A stretch of DNA of 64,000 bases from Heterocephalus glaber. Taxonomy: Eukaryota > Chordata > Mammalia > Rodentia > Bathyergidae. This document shows positions 46,331 to 55,960 of the stretch, piece by piece. Made by a program: the position numbers and the translations under genes. Location: positions 776,004 to 840,003 of the forward strand of contig NW_004624881.1 of assembly GCF_000247695.1 (NCBI RefSeq), written 5' to 3'. Position 1 is the stretch's first letter. Each line of letters opens with the position of its first letter. Under the pieces are notes generated by a model. That model did not search any database, had not been told where the DNA came from, and saw nothing but the letters and a program-made list of their open reading frames with translations.

Positions 46331-47440
46331 AATAACTGAGAGGTCAACGATGCAGCCCAACACGTGGCCAGAGAACCAGTGGGGCCAATGGACATTCTGC
46401 CCATCTGACCCTATGTGCCAGAAAGATCTATGTATACCCCAGAAGAGAAAGAAGAAAACCAAAAGTGAGAGGCTACAAAACTGGACTCAGGTTGGTGGAA
46501 TGGGACAAACAAACAAATTTGTCTCCCCCAAGCCCTGGGGCAAGAACTTGTTCATCAGTTACATCACTTAACTCACCTAGGAGAATCAAAGTTAGAAAGA
46601 CTAATGAGCTCTAAGTTTTCAATCCCAGGACTGACCTCTATGGTCCAGGACATCAGTTCCAGGTGTCAGGTGTGTGCACAGGTAAACTCCAAGACAAGAC
46701 CAAGGAATGAAGGTAATTGACCACAGGGAAGAGATCCAGGGGAACACTGGGAACTTGATTTCACTGAAATAAAACCCAGCAATAGGTTCAAATATTTACT
46801 GGTATTGGTTGACACCTACTCAGGTTGGGTAAAAGCCTTCCCCACTCGTTAAAAAAATAGCCAACATATTAAATAGTTTTGGTCCAGGAGATAGTTCCCC
46901 AATTTGGCATCCCTCATTACCTGGGGTTCAACAATGGACCTACCTTCATGGCACAGATATCCAAATTGTTGGCTTAGGCACTACATATCAATTGGAAGTT
47001 ACACTGTGCCTATCACCCACAAAGTTCAGGGCAAGTAAAAAATAAATAGAACCCTGAAAAGATAAAACCTGACTAAATATGTTCTAAAAACTGGTGGTAG
47101 GTGGCCCAATCTGCTTCCTCTAGCCTTGTTAAGAGTTAGATGTACCCCATATGTTGCCAAGTTTACCCCTTTTGAAATCTTGTATGGGAGGCTGCTGCCA
47201 CGCCTCCCTAAGTTAAACCTTAAACAGATAACAGAGAATTCTTGTGTTTCTTTACTTCAGTCTCTTCAAGCCTTACAGATTGTTCAGAGTGAGATCCAGG
47301 CCACAATACAACAGGCTTGAGAAAAACCCTTTGTGAAGTTCCAGCCCCATGGTTTCAAGCCAGGAGGCCTGGTCCTGATATACTTGGTTTGCTTGCATCA
47401 AGGGCTTGACTAAATACATTACCAAATAGGTCTTGGCTAC
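46331..47440 (+). pseudogene. pol remnant: integrase
   Basis: Integrase would insert proviral DNA into the host genome. The N-terminal zinc-binding HHCC pattern survives in parts (HLTHLGESKL... CQVCAQVN), then the core around [18 protein letters not shown] with its first catalytic aspartate, and a block PFEILYGRLLPRLPKLN toward the C-terminal end. At least three stops interrupt it. No segment is likely to be functional. Confidence 0.82.
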
Positions 47441-47544
47441 TTAATCTGCCACTTTATTTTGTGTCACCATGTATGTTGTTCCACAAGTCTTGTATTATAA
47501 TGGAAAAGTGGGTCACATCTGGGATTAACCACTAAACACTATAG

Positions 47545-48025
47545 GAGTAAAAAGGCTGCCCCCATTTTAGTGCCAATTCTGGTGGGATTAGGAATAGCCA
47601 GGTCAGCGGCTATTAGAACTTCCTCCCTGATCCTTCAGGACACAGATTTTAAAGCCCTAAGCCACCAAGTAGCCAGAGATTTGGGTGACCTAAAAGACTC
47701 GATCTCCAGATTAAAAAAAGGTTGATTCTCTAGCTGAGATGGTCCTGAAAAATCAAAGGCGACTTGACCTCCTGTTCATGAAACAAGGAGGGTTATATGT
47801 AGCCCTAAAAAAAACCTGTTGCTTCTATGCTAATGGTTAACTACCCTGGTTTCTGCTGTAACAGGGCCCCTAGTTATCTTACTTCTGCTTTTGCCCATGA
47901 GACCTTGCATTATAAATGCTCTGACTAAATATTATAGACAGAGGGTTGATGCAGTTAAACTGATGATGTTGAGACAAAATTATGAGATTTTAAAAGATGT
48001 TTTAGAAAAAGAATCCAAAGAGTAA
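47545..48025 (+). pseudogene. env transmembrane (TM) remnant
   Basis: Remains of the transmembrane envelope subunit. A hydrophobic fusion-peptide-like start (LVPILVGLGIARSAA) is followed by a helical block and the conserved gammaretroviral region around [14 protein letters not shown], which ends in a CC pair (KKTCCFY). Stops follow within the membrane anchor. The surface subunit (SU) is not present. Broken frame; described only. Confidence 0.8.
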
Positions 48026-48061
48026 ATACAGGAATCAAAAATTCGATTAAGTTACAAGAAC

Positions 48062-48071
48062 CAGTGGGGAA
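48062..48071 (+). other. Polypurine tract
   Basis: A purine run (AGTGGGGAA) directly before the 3' LTR, the expected plus-strand primer site; degraded by a few substitutions. Confidence 0.6.
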
Positions 48072-48443
48072 TGAAGAACACTAGTTAGCAAGACAGACTC
48101 CATATTGCTGCTTGACCCATCTGCCTGCCATTTAGGTGAACTCAGAAGGAGGAAGCTTAGAAACCTCCTCCCCTTAAAAGGTCCCTTTAGAAATGACAAT
48201 TAATCAAGTATTGTTTTACAAATGTTTTAACAGCAGGACTTCACTTCTGTACCTTTCACTTGCTTTACTAGTTCTCTCCCATATTGGGGCCTAGAAACTG
48301 TTGGCCTCAAAGGTGTATAAAACATGTTTGTCTCCCCCTAGTTGGGGCTCAAGTCCAATGCTTGGCTCAGGTCCCAGCCAGCAATAACTCCTGTGTGGAT
48401 TTCATATCAGTCTCTAGTTGGTTCTCTCTCACTGAGCCTAACA
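48072..48443 (+). repeat. 3' LTR of the provirus
   Basis: Partner of 43,462-43,836. TATAAAA is at 48,316-48,322. The poly(A) signal reads AATAAC (48,383-48,388) owing to the loss of one A. It ends CTAACA, only 22 bases before the ATG of the OR2M-like pseudogene. Confidence 0.93.
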
Positions 48444-48465
48444 CTAGATAAAGCGTATGTTCACA

Positions 48466-49398
48466 ATGGCTTGGGAGAATCTGACCTTCAAGTCTGACTT
48501 CCTGTTGGGAATCCTTGATCACAGCCCCTTCCACACCTTCCTCTTCACCCTGGTCCTGGCCATCTCCAGAGTGCCCTGCATGGGGAACAAAGCCATGGTC
48601 CTCCTCATCTACCTGGTTGATGCAGGTAGATGCATCACATCCATGATCTTCCTCATCAGCCAGCTCTCTCTCATGGACTTCATGTTCATCTGCACCACTG
48701 TCCCTAAGATGGTGGTGAACTTCCTGCCTGGTAGCCAGGTCATTTAAATGGCTGGTTGTGCCACACAAATATTTTTCTATTCATTGCTGATTGGAGCTGA
48801 GTGTTTCCTGCTGGCCGTCATGACTTACCACAACATTGCCATTTGCCACCCTCTGATATACACCAATCTCATGAGTCCCAAAATTTTGGGAATTATGATT
48901 GATTCCTCCTGGATCTTGGGATCTAGTGATGGAATCATTGATGCTGTAGCTACATTTTCCTTCTCTTATTGTGGGTCCTGGGAAATAGCCCACTTTTTCT
49001 GTGACGTCCCTTCATTGCTAATCCTCTCATGCAATGACACATTCACATTTGAAGAGATTCTTTTTATTTGTTGTATTGTGATGATTGGTTTGCCCATAGC
49101 AATTATCATTTCTTCTTATACTTATGTTATTCTTCCTGTCACCCACATGGGATTGGGCAAGGGTCACTGCAAAGCTTTTGCTACCTGCTCCTCCCACCCG
49201 ATGGTGGTGGCCATGTACTCTGGAACAGTGATATTCATGTACACCCAGCCTGCAACTGACCAGTCACTATCCCAGGACAAGATAGTGTCTGTCTTCTACA
49301 CCATCCTCACACCCATGCTGAATCCCCTCATCTACAGCCTCCACAACAGAGAAGTCAGTGGAGCCTTCATGAAGATGTTGAGGTGGAGCAAGCCTTGA
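48466..49398 (+). pseudogene. Olfactory receptor pseudogene, OR2M-like (copy 1)
   Basis: Odorant receptor of the OR2M type, opening MAWENLTFKSDFLLGI and running 311 codon positions to the stop at 49,396-49,398. Recognisable blocks: MGNKAMVLL in TM1, LSLMDFMFICTTVPKM in TM3, AVATFSFSYCGSWE and FFCDVPSLLIL in loop 2, SSYTYVILPVTHM in TM5, KAFATCSSHPM in TM6, NPLIYSLHNREV in TM7. Lesions: one in-frame TAA at 48,745-48,747 (before MAGCATQIFF), a two-residue insertion and loss of LHTPMYF at the TM2 entry, and the DRY region turned into HN with one residue missing (MTYHNIAIC). The rest is open, so decay is moderate. The provirus ends 22 bp upstream. An OR2M assignment is from the shared block pattern, not an alignment. 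Confidence 0.92.
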
Positions 49399-49399
49399 G

Positions 49400-49895
49400 A
49401 ATGTGTTGTCTAATTATCTCTTTGCTTTGCCCTATACTACATTTTTTAAAATAATCCTTTTTTTCACATTCAGTCCTAAACAAAATACTCATTATGCCTA
49501 TGTTTTTGGAATAACAAATTTTTAGGCAAGTATATAATATTTTCATATTATTTTAGGTTTGGAATGCCATCCATGTGGTGTTAGTTTTATAGCGAAAGAG
49601 AATGTGAGAGTTATGTGGTCATGTAAGCCTCCACCCAGATGTTAGAAGAAAGCCTGGGAGGCCAAACAGTGTGGCCCTGAGAGGAGAGCATGTGAAGTTA
49701 TGAGAGACAAGAGAAAAGTAAAGTGGAGAGACCGGAAGTCAGAAGTGCCAAAAACATGAATCAGCAGTTGGGAAGAACCAGTAAGTGAGTGGAGACCACA
49801 AGGGTTGGGCTGCCCTAATCCTATGGAGTTCATCACTCACCTCAACTTGCCCAGGTGCTGGGAGGAGATATAGGATGTAATATTTGCCCTGCTGT
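49400..49895. other. Non-coding DNA, 3' of OR2M-like copy 1
   Basis: AT-rich directly after the pseudogene, then a purine-rich stretch that may belong to the MaLR element that follows. No gene. Confidence 0.4.
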
Positions 49896-49899
49896 GTTT

Positions 49900-50527
49900 G
49901 GCTCTTGCTTTGGTCTGCTTCTTTTCTATTCTTCTATTTCTCCTTTTTGGAACTGGAATGTTTACCCTGCACCATGGTATGCCAGAAGTGTTTAATTTTC
50001 ATTTTGATTTTGACAGGGGCTCACAGCTAAGGTTTTGTCTTGATTCTAAGATGAGACTTTGGACTTGGTCTTTTCAACAGTGATGGAACTATTAAAACTT
50101 TGGCAACTTGAAGAAGGACTAAATGTATTCTGCATTAGATAGACATCAGTCTTTCAGGGAAAGGGTTGGAATGTTATGGCTTAGATTAAAAATGTCCTCC
50201 ATGTGTTCAAAGTTTGGGCTTTTCGATGATGTTTGTTGTCTGCAGAGCTGATAGTGCTGCTAGAAAGAGAAACCTGGTCAGAGAAGCTGTTTATTGGTAG
50301 CATGAGTTGAAAGGATGAATCTCCCTACCTGACTATTCCTTTTTCTCTCTGGCTTCTTCCTGCCTCAATGCTATCAACTTCTCTTCATGGCAGGCCTTTC
50401 CACCATGTGCAGTTTCTACCTTGGAGCCAGCCAACCAGGGACTATGTCCATGCATCAAATTCATCTTGTCCTCCTTTAGGTTGCAGGTGTTTTGCATTTT
50501 ATCCCAGTGATGAAAAAGTGACTTTCT
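49900..50527 (+). mobile_element. MaLR-like internal end and LTR
   Basis: The internal part has GAGACTTTGGACTTGGTC and ACTTTGGCAACTTG. The LTR runs from TGTTATGGCTTAGATT at 50,172 to about 50,527 (GCATTTTATCCCAGTGATG) with a TG start typical of MaLR LTRs. This is a degraded, non-autonomous LTR retrotransposon of the ERVL-MaLR group by resemblance. Confidence 0.55.
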
Positions 50528-50529
50528 AA

Positions 50530-51635
50530 ATTATTTAAACTTATTGGAAAGGAAAGTTCATTGAGACACTACTTAAATATTTATTAGCCATGCTAAAGAG
50601 ATGGCAAGCTTCTGACTTTTTATGCAGTCTGGTCAATTCTCACCATGCAGCAGATTTCCATTATGCAGGGAAGTCTTTCCCAACCTCTCATGTGAACTCA
50701 CTCCTACTTTAAATTCAGTATTGCCAATAATTTAACATCTTCCTGCATCATTTGTTTATATTTATGTCATACATGAAATATAAATCTGTATTGAACATAG
50801 ATTAGAGGGTGTATATTTTGCAGTTTCTAAAGTTACTTCTAATAATAAAAATTATTATAAAATGTTATTTATAGAAACAATTATGACCACTTTGCTTTTC
50901 ATGTCAAGCAATCTCTCTGTACTTTAGTGTTTTGAATGGATTTAGGACATTGAGGCAGCCAGGACAGTGCAACCAAAGACATCAGGAAAGAGGACTTCTT
51001 TACCTGCCTCAGAAAGTGGCAAGGACAATGGGATAAGTGTTTGAAAAGAGGCAGTGTGTGTTTTTTCATAGTATTTCTTTTTCCTGTTAATATCCACCAT
51101 ACTTTCAGATCATAAGTTGTAAGTCTGTAAGGTGCTAAACCCTACACTAGTGGGGCCCCCTAGGGCTCTTCCACCCTCACCTGTATCCCTTCCATGTTTC
51201 ACACCATCTCCTGCTATTACACTGCTCTGCCCTCAGTGCTGATCTTCTCTTCCTCCCATTGTTCTCTGCTTGAAAATCTCTGGGGATCCCTAGTCTCTGC
51301 ACTACACTGTACAAGTCCAGCTCTCTCCACTGACCCCAGCTTAGTCCACAACTGCACAATTTGATTCTAACTTCTGGAGAAACAGGAAAGTATTTGCACC
51401 TTTAAGCAACTGCCATAATTTGATGCATATATGATTCAAACCATAAAATATTAATTATACAGAAATTCACCAAAATATGAGAATGATCATTATTTAAAAT
51501 GTTTGCAACATCTGAAAAATTGGCTTATTCTAAGCCAAATAATAGCACAGACATATAAACATTTTGCCACATCCAATTTCTGTTTATTGACAAAGTACAT
51601 CAAACGTTAAAAAATAGAATATTACAGATAATGAG
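50530..51635. other. Non-coding DNA
   Basis: No gene or confident repeat. Part may be an old element; nothing is clear enough to name. Confidence 0.35.
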
Positions 51636-51639
51636 GGTG

Positions 51640-52060
51640 ATAGTTCTTTGGCAAAGTGGAACAGCTCAGTGTCACAGCCAAGTGCCACAGCTGTGAGGCA
51701 CAGCTGATTGTTACAGCTCAGTGTGGTGGTTCTGGGTCACAGCTCACAATATGGAGCCTCTAGAATGCAAAGGTCACTCAAAGAGTTGGAGAAAAACCTT
51801 TATTACTCTGGTGGGCTCAGAGGAGTTCGAACTCCAAAGTCTGAGCATTTCATCAGAAATGGGAGCTTCCTTTGAGAGGGATCTACAGGGTAGGCAAGCA
51901 TGCTTACTAAAGGGGGGGGGGGCAGAGCTACAGAATATTCTTGAAAAGGGAAAGAGCTTAACAGAACATTCCTGAAGGGTCATACAGTCACAAAACTTTT
52001 TGATACATCTGGCAGGAGTGGCTGCATCAGTAGGTGAGTAGGAGGCAGGTGGGTGCATTC
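51640..52060 (-). repeat. LTR-like dispersed repeat, copy 2
   Basis: Partner of 2,845-3,310. On the minus strand AGTAATAAAGGTTTTTCTCC supplies a poly(A)-signal-like site. A run of 11 G (51,912-51,922) is an internal expansion absent from copy 1. Confidence 0.5.
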
Positions 52061-52064
52061 ACCC

Positions 52065-52395
52065 CCTCTAGGTAGACCAGGGATGTTTTGTGTAAGATGT
52101 GTCCACAGGGAGGAGGGGAAGTTGCTGCCAATCTTCCAGGGGCTGTGTCCTGAGGATTCTGGCAGGAGCTCTGACCTTCAGTAGAGACTCAGCCAACTCA
52201 GAGTGGTTGGATAGGAGCTGTGTAGTCCTTCTCATCTGGTTTTCACTCTTGGCAGAAGAACGTCTTTGTAGAGGAATCCCCTGAAGACTTGAAGACTGAG
52301 AATGAAATGTGAATGTGAAAGTGATTCTCAAATAGCAAACAGCATTATCCCATGTACTAGAAAAAGCAAGTTTCTCTTTAAAGACACATGATTCC
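52065..52395. other. Non-coding DNA
   Basis: No gene recognised. It may be the tail of the LTR-like repeat. Confidence 0.3.
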
Positions 52396-52399
52396 CATT

Positions 52400-52640
52400 T
52401 GGTTACTAGAGATTTGTGGTCTATTTAGAAGTCAGATCGTGTTCACTTCCAGCTTTGTTATTTTTTTCCAAGTAATTTTTGTGTATTTGAATTATTTTTG
52501 TTTTCCATATGAATTTTAGGATTGTTTTCTCTATTTCCGTAAAAAATATCACTACAGCTTGGCAGATTCTAGGAGAATTTAATAAAAGCATTTTGTAAAT
52601 GGGTGCAGCACCATTTTCGGTGCTCTTTTCCATTGAGAGA
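52400..52640 (-). mobile_element. L1 ORF2 fragment
   Basis: Minus-strand translation gives FFTEIEKTILKFIWKTKI and EKNNKAGSEHDL, the L1 ORF2 stretch after the reverse transcriptase domain. Short and isolated. Confidence 0.8.
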
Positions 52641-52644
52641 GATC

Positions 52645-53290
52645 CAATTGTTTGGGTTCAGGTGAAGGAACAGCCGTGGCAGTCTAGGCTAACTGTAATG
52701 CCAAGTGGATTCTGGCCGGTGATCTTACTGGAAGGGAAAATACTGTGGAGAATTCAGAGACTCCAGAGCTCAAGGCTCCATAAGCAATGTTGAAGCTCTA
52801 GAAAGGACTAGGAGTGGCAGCTGCCACTAGAAACCTGGTCCTGTAAGGAACCTTCCCTGTGTGCATCTGTGTATGGATACCTTGATCTGCTTACATATTT
52901 TTGTACCATCATAATACTGTCCTAATAGAGTTTGGTAGATTACTGAAAGAATTTTTCTTCTTATATAATTTATGAGCAAGATAAATTTTGTCCTAACTTT
53001 CTGTCAACAAACTAGGCAATGAGTTGTCTTTGTCTATGTAAAGTAGTGCCTTTTACATAGACACTGGATGGGAAGTTGAGGGACAGAAATGGTATAAGAT
53101 GCTCTCTTTTACTGAAATTACTCATATTATTGTATATATTGAGAGCTATAAAAGTGACTATATAACTCTCTACATACTCAGAAAATAATGTAAGAACTAC
53201 AAAAATATGTATCCTCAGTGAAGGACTAATTGATATCTTACTTAACTTTGTTCCACAGAAAAGAGAAAAAGAAAATTTTCCTAAATATAA
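52645..53290. other. AT-rich non-coding DNA
   Basis: No gene. A few T-rich blocks may be further L1 debris. Confidence 0.35.
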
Positions 53291-53305
53291 AATGAATGTA
53301 TATTT

Positions 53306-55947
53306 ATTTTTTCATTGAGTTTATTGGTACTATTTATGTGCACAATATGATCACATTCATCATAAGAAATTTGTCCCTGTACATAACATATCTTGATTCT
53401 TATTTTTCCCATCACCCTTCCCTCACTTCCATCCTCCATCCCTCCCTATTTACAGAAGGTTTGTTTCCATTATTTTCTTCTCATTTTTTTCTTTTTCTTC
53501 TTTCCTTTCTCTCACTCCTTCTCTAGTTCCTCTTCCCCTTTGAGCATTTTCTTCCTATTTCACAATATGTATTGTATATTTTAGACCTCATTTAGACTTT
53601 GTTTCTCACAATAGAGAAACAATTTGGTATTTATACATATGTTTCCTATTTATTTCACTTAAGAGTATGGCCTCAATGTGCATTAATTTAGCTATAAATG
53701 ACACTAGTTTATCTTTCTTTATGGCTGAGTAATACTCCAGTTTATAAAAGAACCACATCTTCTTTATCCAATCACCAGTTGATGGACATTTGGGTTGTTT
53801 CCAACATTTACCTATTAAAAACTGTGCTTCTATAAACATGGGTGTACATGAATCACTATGCTATGATGGTTTTAATTCTTTTGGGAACATACCAGGAAGG
53901 GGGAATAGCTAAGTAAAATAGAACCTCTAGTTTTAGATTTTCAAGTAATTTCCACACTGATTACCACAGTGGTTGTACCATTCTGCATTCCCACCAACAC
54001 GGTAGAAGGGTTCCTTTTTCCCAGAAACCCCACCAGTATTTGTTATTGGTTGATTTCTTGATAGCAGCCATTCTTTCTGGAGTGAGAAAGTGTTGTTTTC
54101 ATCTACATCTCATGAATGCCAGTGATGTTGAGTGTTTTTTTCATATATTGATTTGCTATTTCTACTTCATCTGAGAAATGTCAATTCATTTCAGATTGGG
54201 TCTTTAAATTTGGGGGAGTCTGAATTTTTTAGTTTTTTATATACTCTAGATAGTAGTCTTTTGTCTGAAGAACAGGTGGTAAAATTTTTTTCCCACATTG
54301 TGTGTTGTTTCTTAGCTCTGCTGTTGGTTTCTCTCACTGTGCAGAAGCTTTTCAATAAGATGAGATACCAGTTGTTGATTATTTTTGCTAGTTCATGTGC
54401 AACTGAGATTTTTCTCATGAAATCTTTTCCTACACCAATGTCTTCAAGAGTTCTACTTAACCTATCTTCCAAGAGATTTAGTTTTTCCGTTTTAATATTT
54501 AGATCTTTCATCTATTTCAATTTTAGTTTAATGCATGGTGAGAGATATGGGTTTAGTTTTAATATTATATTCAGCAAAATGAAACAGTTTATGCAGCACC
54601 ATTTATTAAAGAGTCTATCTTTCTTCTAGTGAGGATTTTTGACTCCTTTGTCAAAAATGAGGTGGTTGAGTGTATCTATTAAAAAAAAATATTCCATGCA
54701 TCGAGAACTCAGAAAAAAGGGAGAGGTAGATATTCTAGTTGCAGAAAAAGTGGATTTCAAGCCAAGACTAACTAAGAGAGATGAAAAAGGTCACTATATC
54801 TAGTAAAAGGACCAATACAAGATAAAGAGATGACAATCATAAATATATATGCACCAAATACCAGTGCACCCAACTATATAAAACCAATACTAATGGACAT
54901 GAAAAAGCAAATAAGCACTAATACAATTGTAGTGGTAGAACTCCATACCCCACTGTCATAAATAGAAAGATCAACTAGACAAAAAAATCAACAATGAAAT
55001 ACTGGAAATGAGCCAAGCTCTTGAACAAATTGATTTAATATGTCTACAGAGTGTTCCATCACAATAAATTAGAATACACATTCTTCTCAGCTGCACATGG
55101 GACAGTCTCCAAAACAGACCACATGCTAGCTCCTAGAACATGCTTAAGTAAATGCAAAGACATTGTAGTTATCCCATGCATATTATCAGATCATACAGCA
55201 AAGAAATTATAGATCAACAGCAAAAGAAACCACAAGAACATTGTAAACACGGGGAAATTAACATCCTCTTGAACAACAAATGGGTCACAGATTAAATCAA
55301 AGAAGAAATCAGACAGTTTCTACAATTAAATGATAATGGCAATACAACATATTGGAATTTATGGGACACAATGAAAGCAGTCCTTATGAGGGAAACTCAT
55401 AGCAGTGAATGCCCTATTAAGAAAACAGAGTGAACTCAAATGAACAACCTAATATTAAACCTCAACCTTCTAGAAAAAGAAGAGCAAGACAAACCCAAAG
55501 CTCACAAAAGGGTGGAAATCATAAAGGTCAGAGTAGCAATTAATCCAATGAAGATCAGGAGAATGATACAAAAATAAATCAACAAGTTAAAGAGTTGGTT
55601 CTTTGAAAGATTAAATAAAATTCACTTTTAGCCAACCTTATTGAAAAAAAGAAAGGCTCAAATCCATGCAATTAGGAATGAAAAGGGAGAAATTACAACA
55701 GATCCTACAGAAATTTGGAGGCTCATCAATACCTATTTCAAGAATCTGTATCCTAATAAGAAGGAAAACACAGAAGAAATGCACAGTTTCCTAGACACAT
55801 ATGAATTACCAAAGCTGAACCAAGAAGATATAAAAATTCTAAACAACCCAATAGCAGTCAATGAAATTGAAACTGTTATTAAATCTCACCAACAAGGAAA
55901 AGTCCAGGTCATGATGGCTTCACTGCCAAATTCTACAATAAATTTAG
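53306..55947 (-). mobile_element. Twin-primed (5'-inverted) L1 insertion
   Basis: The left part (53,306 to about 54,690) is minus-strand L1 3'UTR and distal ORF2 (SRTLEDIGVGKDFMRKI near 54,400). The right part (about 54,690-55,947) is plus-strand ORF2 from the endonuclease domain (GEVDILVAEKVDFKPRL) to the linker (EEMHSFLDTYELPKLNQ). The reverse transcriptase core is missing at the join. The arrangement is the product expected of twin priming: the 5' piece inverted relative to the 3' piece. Flanks TGAATGTATATTT (53,293-53,305) and TGAAATTATATTT (55,948-55,960) form an imperfect 13-bp target duplication (two differences). The left end carries the antisense of an A-rich tail. Confidence 0.85.
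55641..55946 (+). pseudogene. L1 ORF2 linker piece in the inverted segment
   Basis: Open frame MKKRKAQIHAIRNEKGEITT then PTEIWRLINTYFKNLY and EEMHSFLDTYELPKLN: the part of ORF2 between endonuclease and reverse transcriptase. Homology to L1 stops at about 55,946; residues beyond it are chance continuation of the frame into flanking DNA. Confidence 0.85.
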
Positions 55948-55960
55948 TGAAATTATATTT

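Larger units (their letters stand above)
43457..48448 (+). mobile_element. Class I (gammaretrovirus-like) endogenous provirus
   Basis: Plus-strand provirus of about 5 kb, LTR to LTR. Two LTRs (375 and 372 bp) enclose a leader with a primer-binding site and splice donor, gag, a pol remnant and a short env remnant. The flanking 5-mers CTACA (43,457-43,461) and CTAGA (48,444-48,448) look like a target duplication with one change. A usual gammaretrovirus is about 8-9 kb: protease, most of the reverse transcriptase and the SU part of env are gone. The coding regions carry many stops and frameshifts. By eye the LTRs differ at roughly 30 of about 372 positions (8-9%), so this is an old, fixed insertion with no replication capacity. 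Confidence 0.93.
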
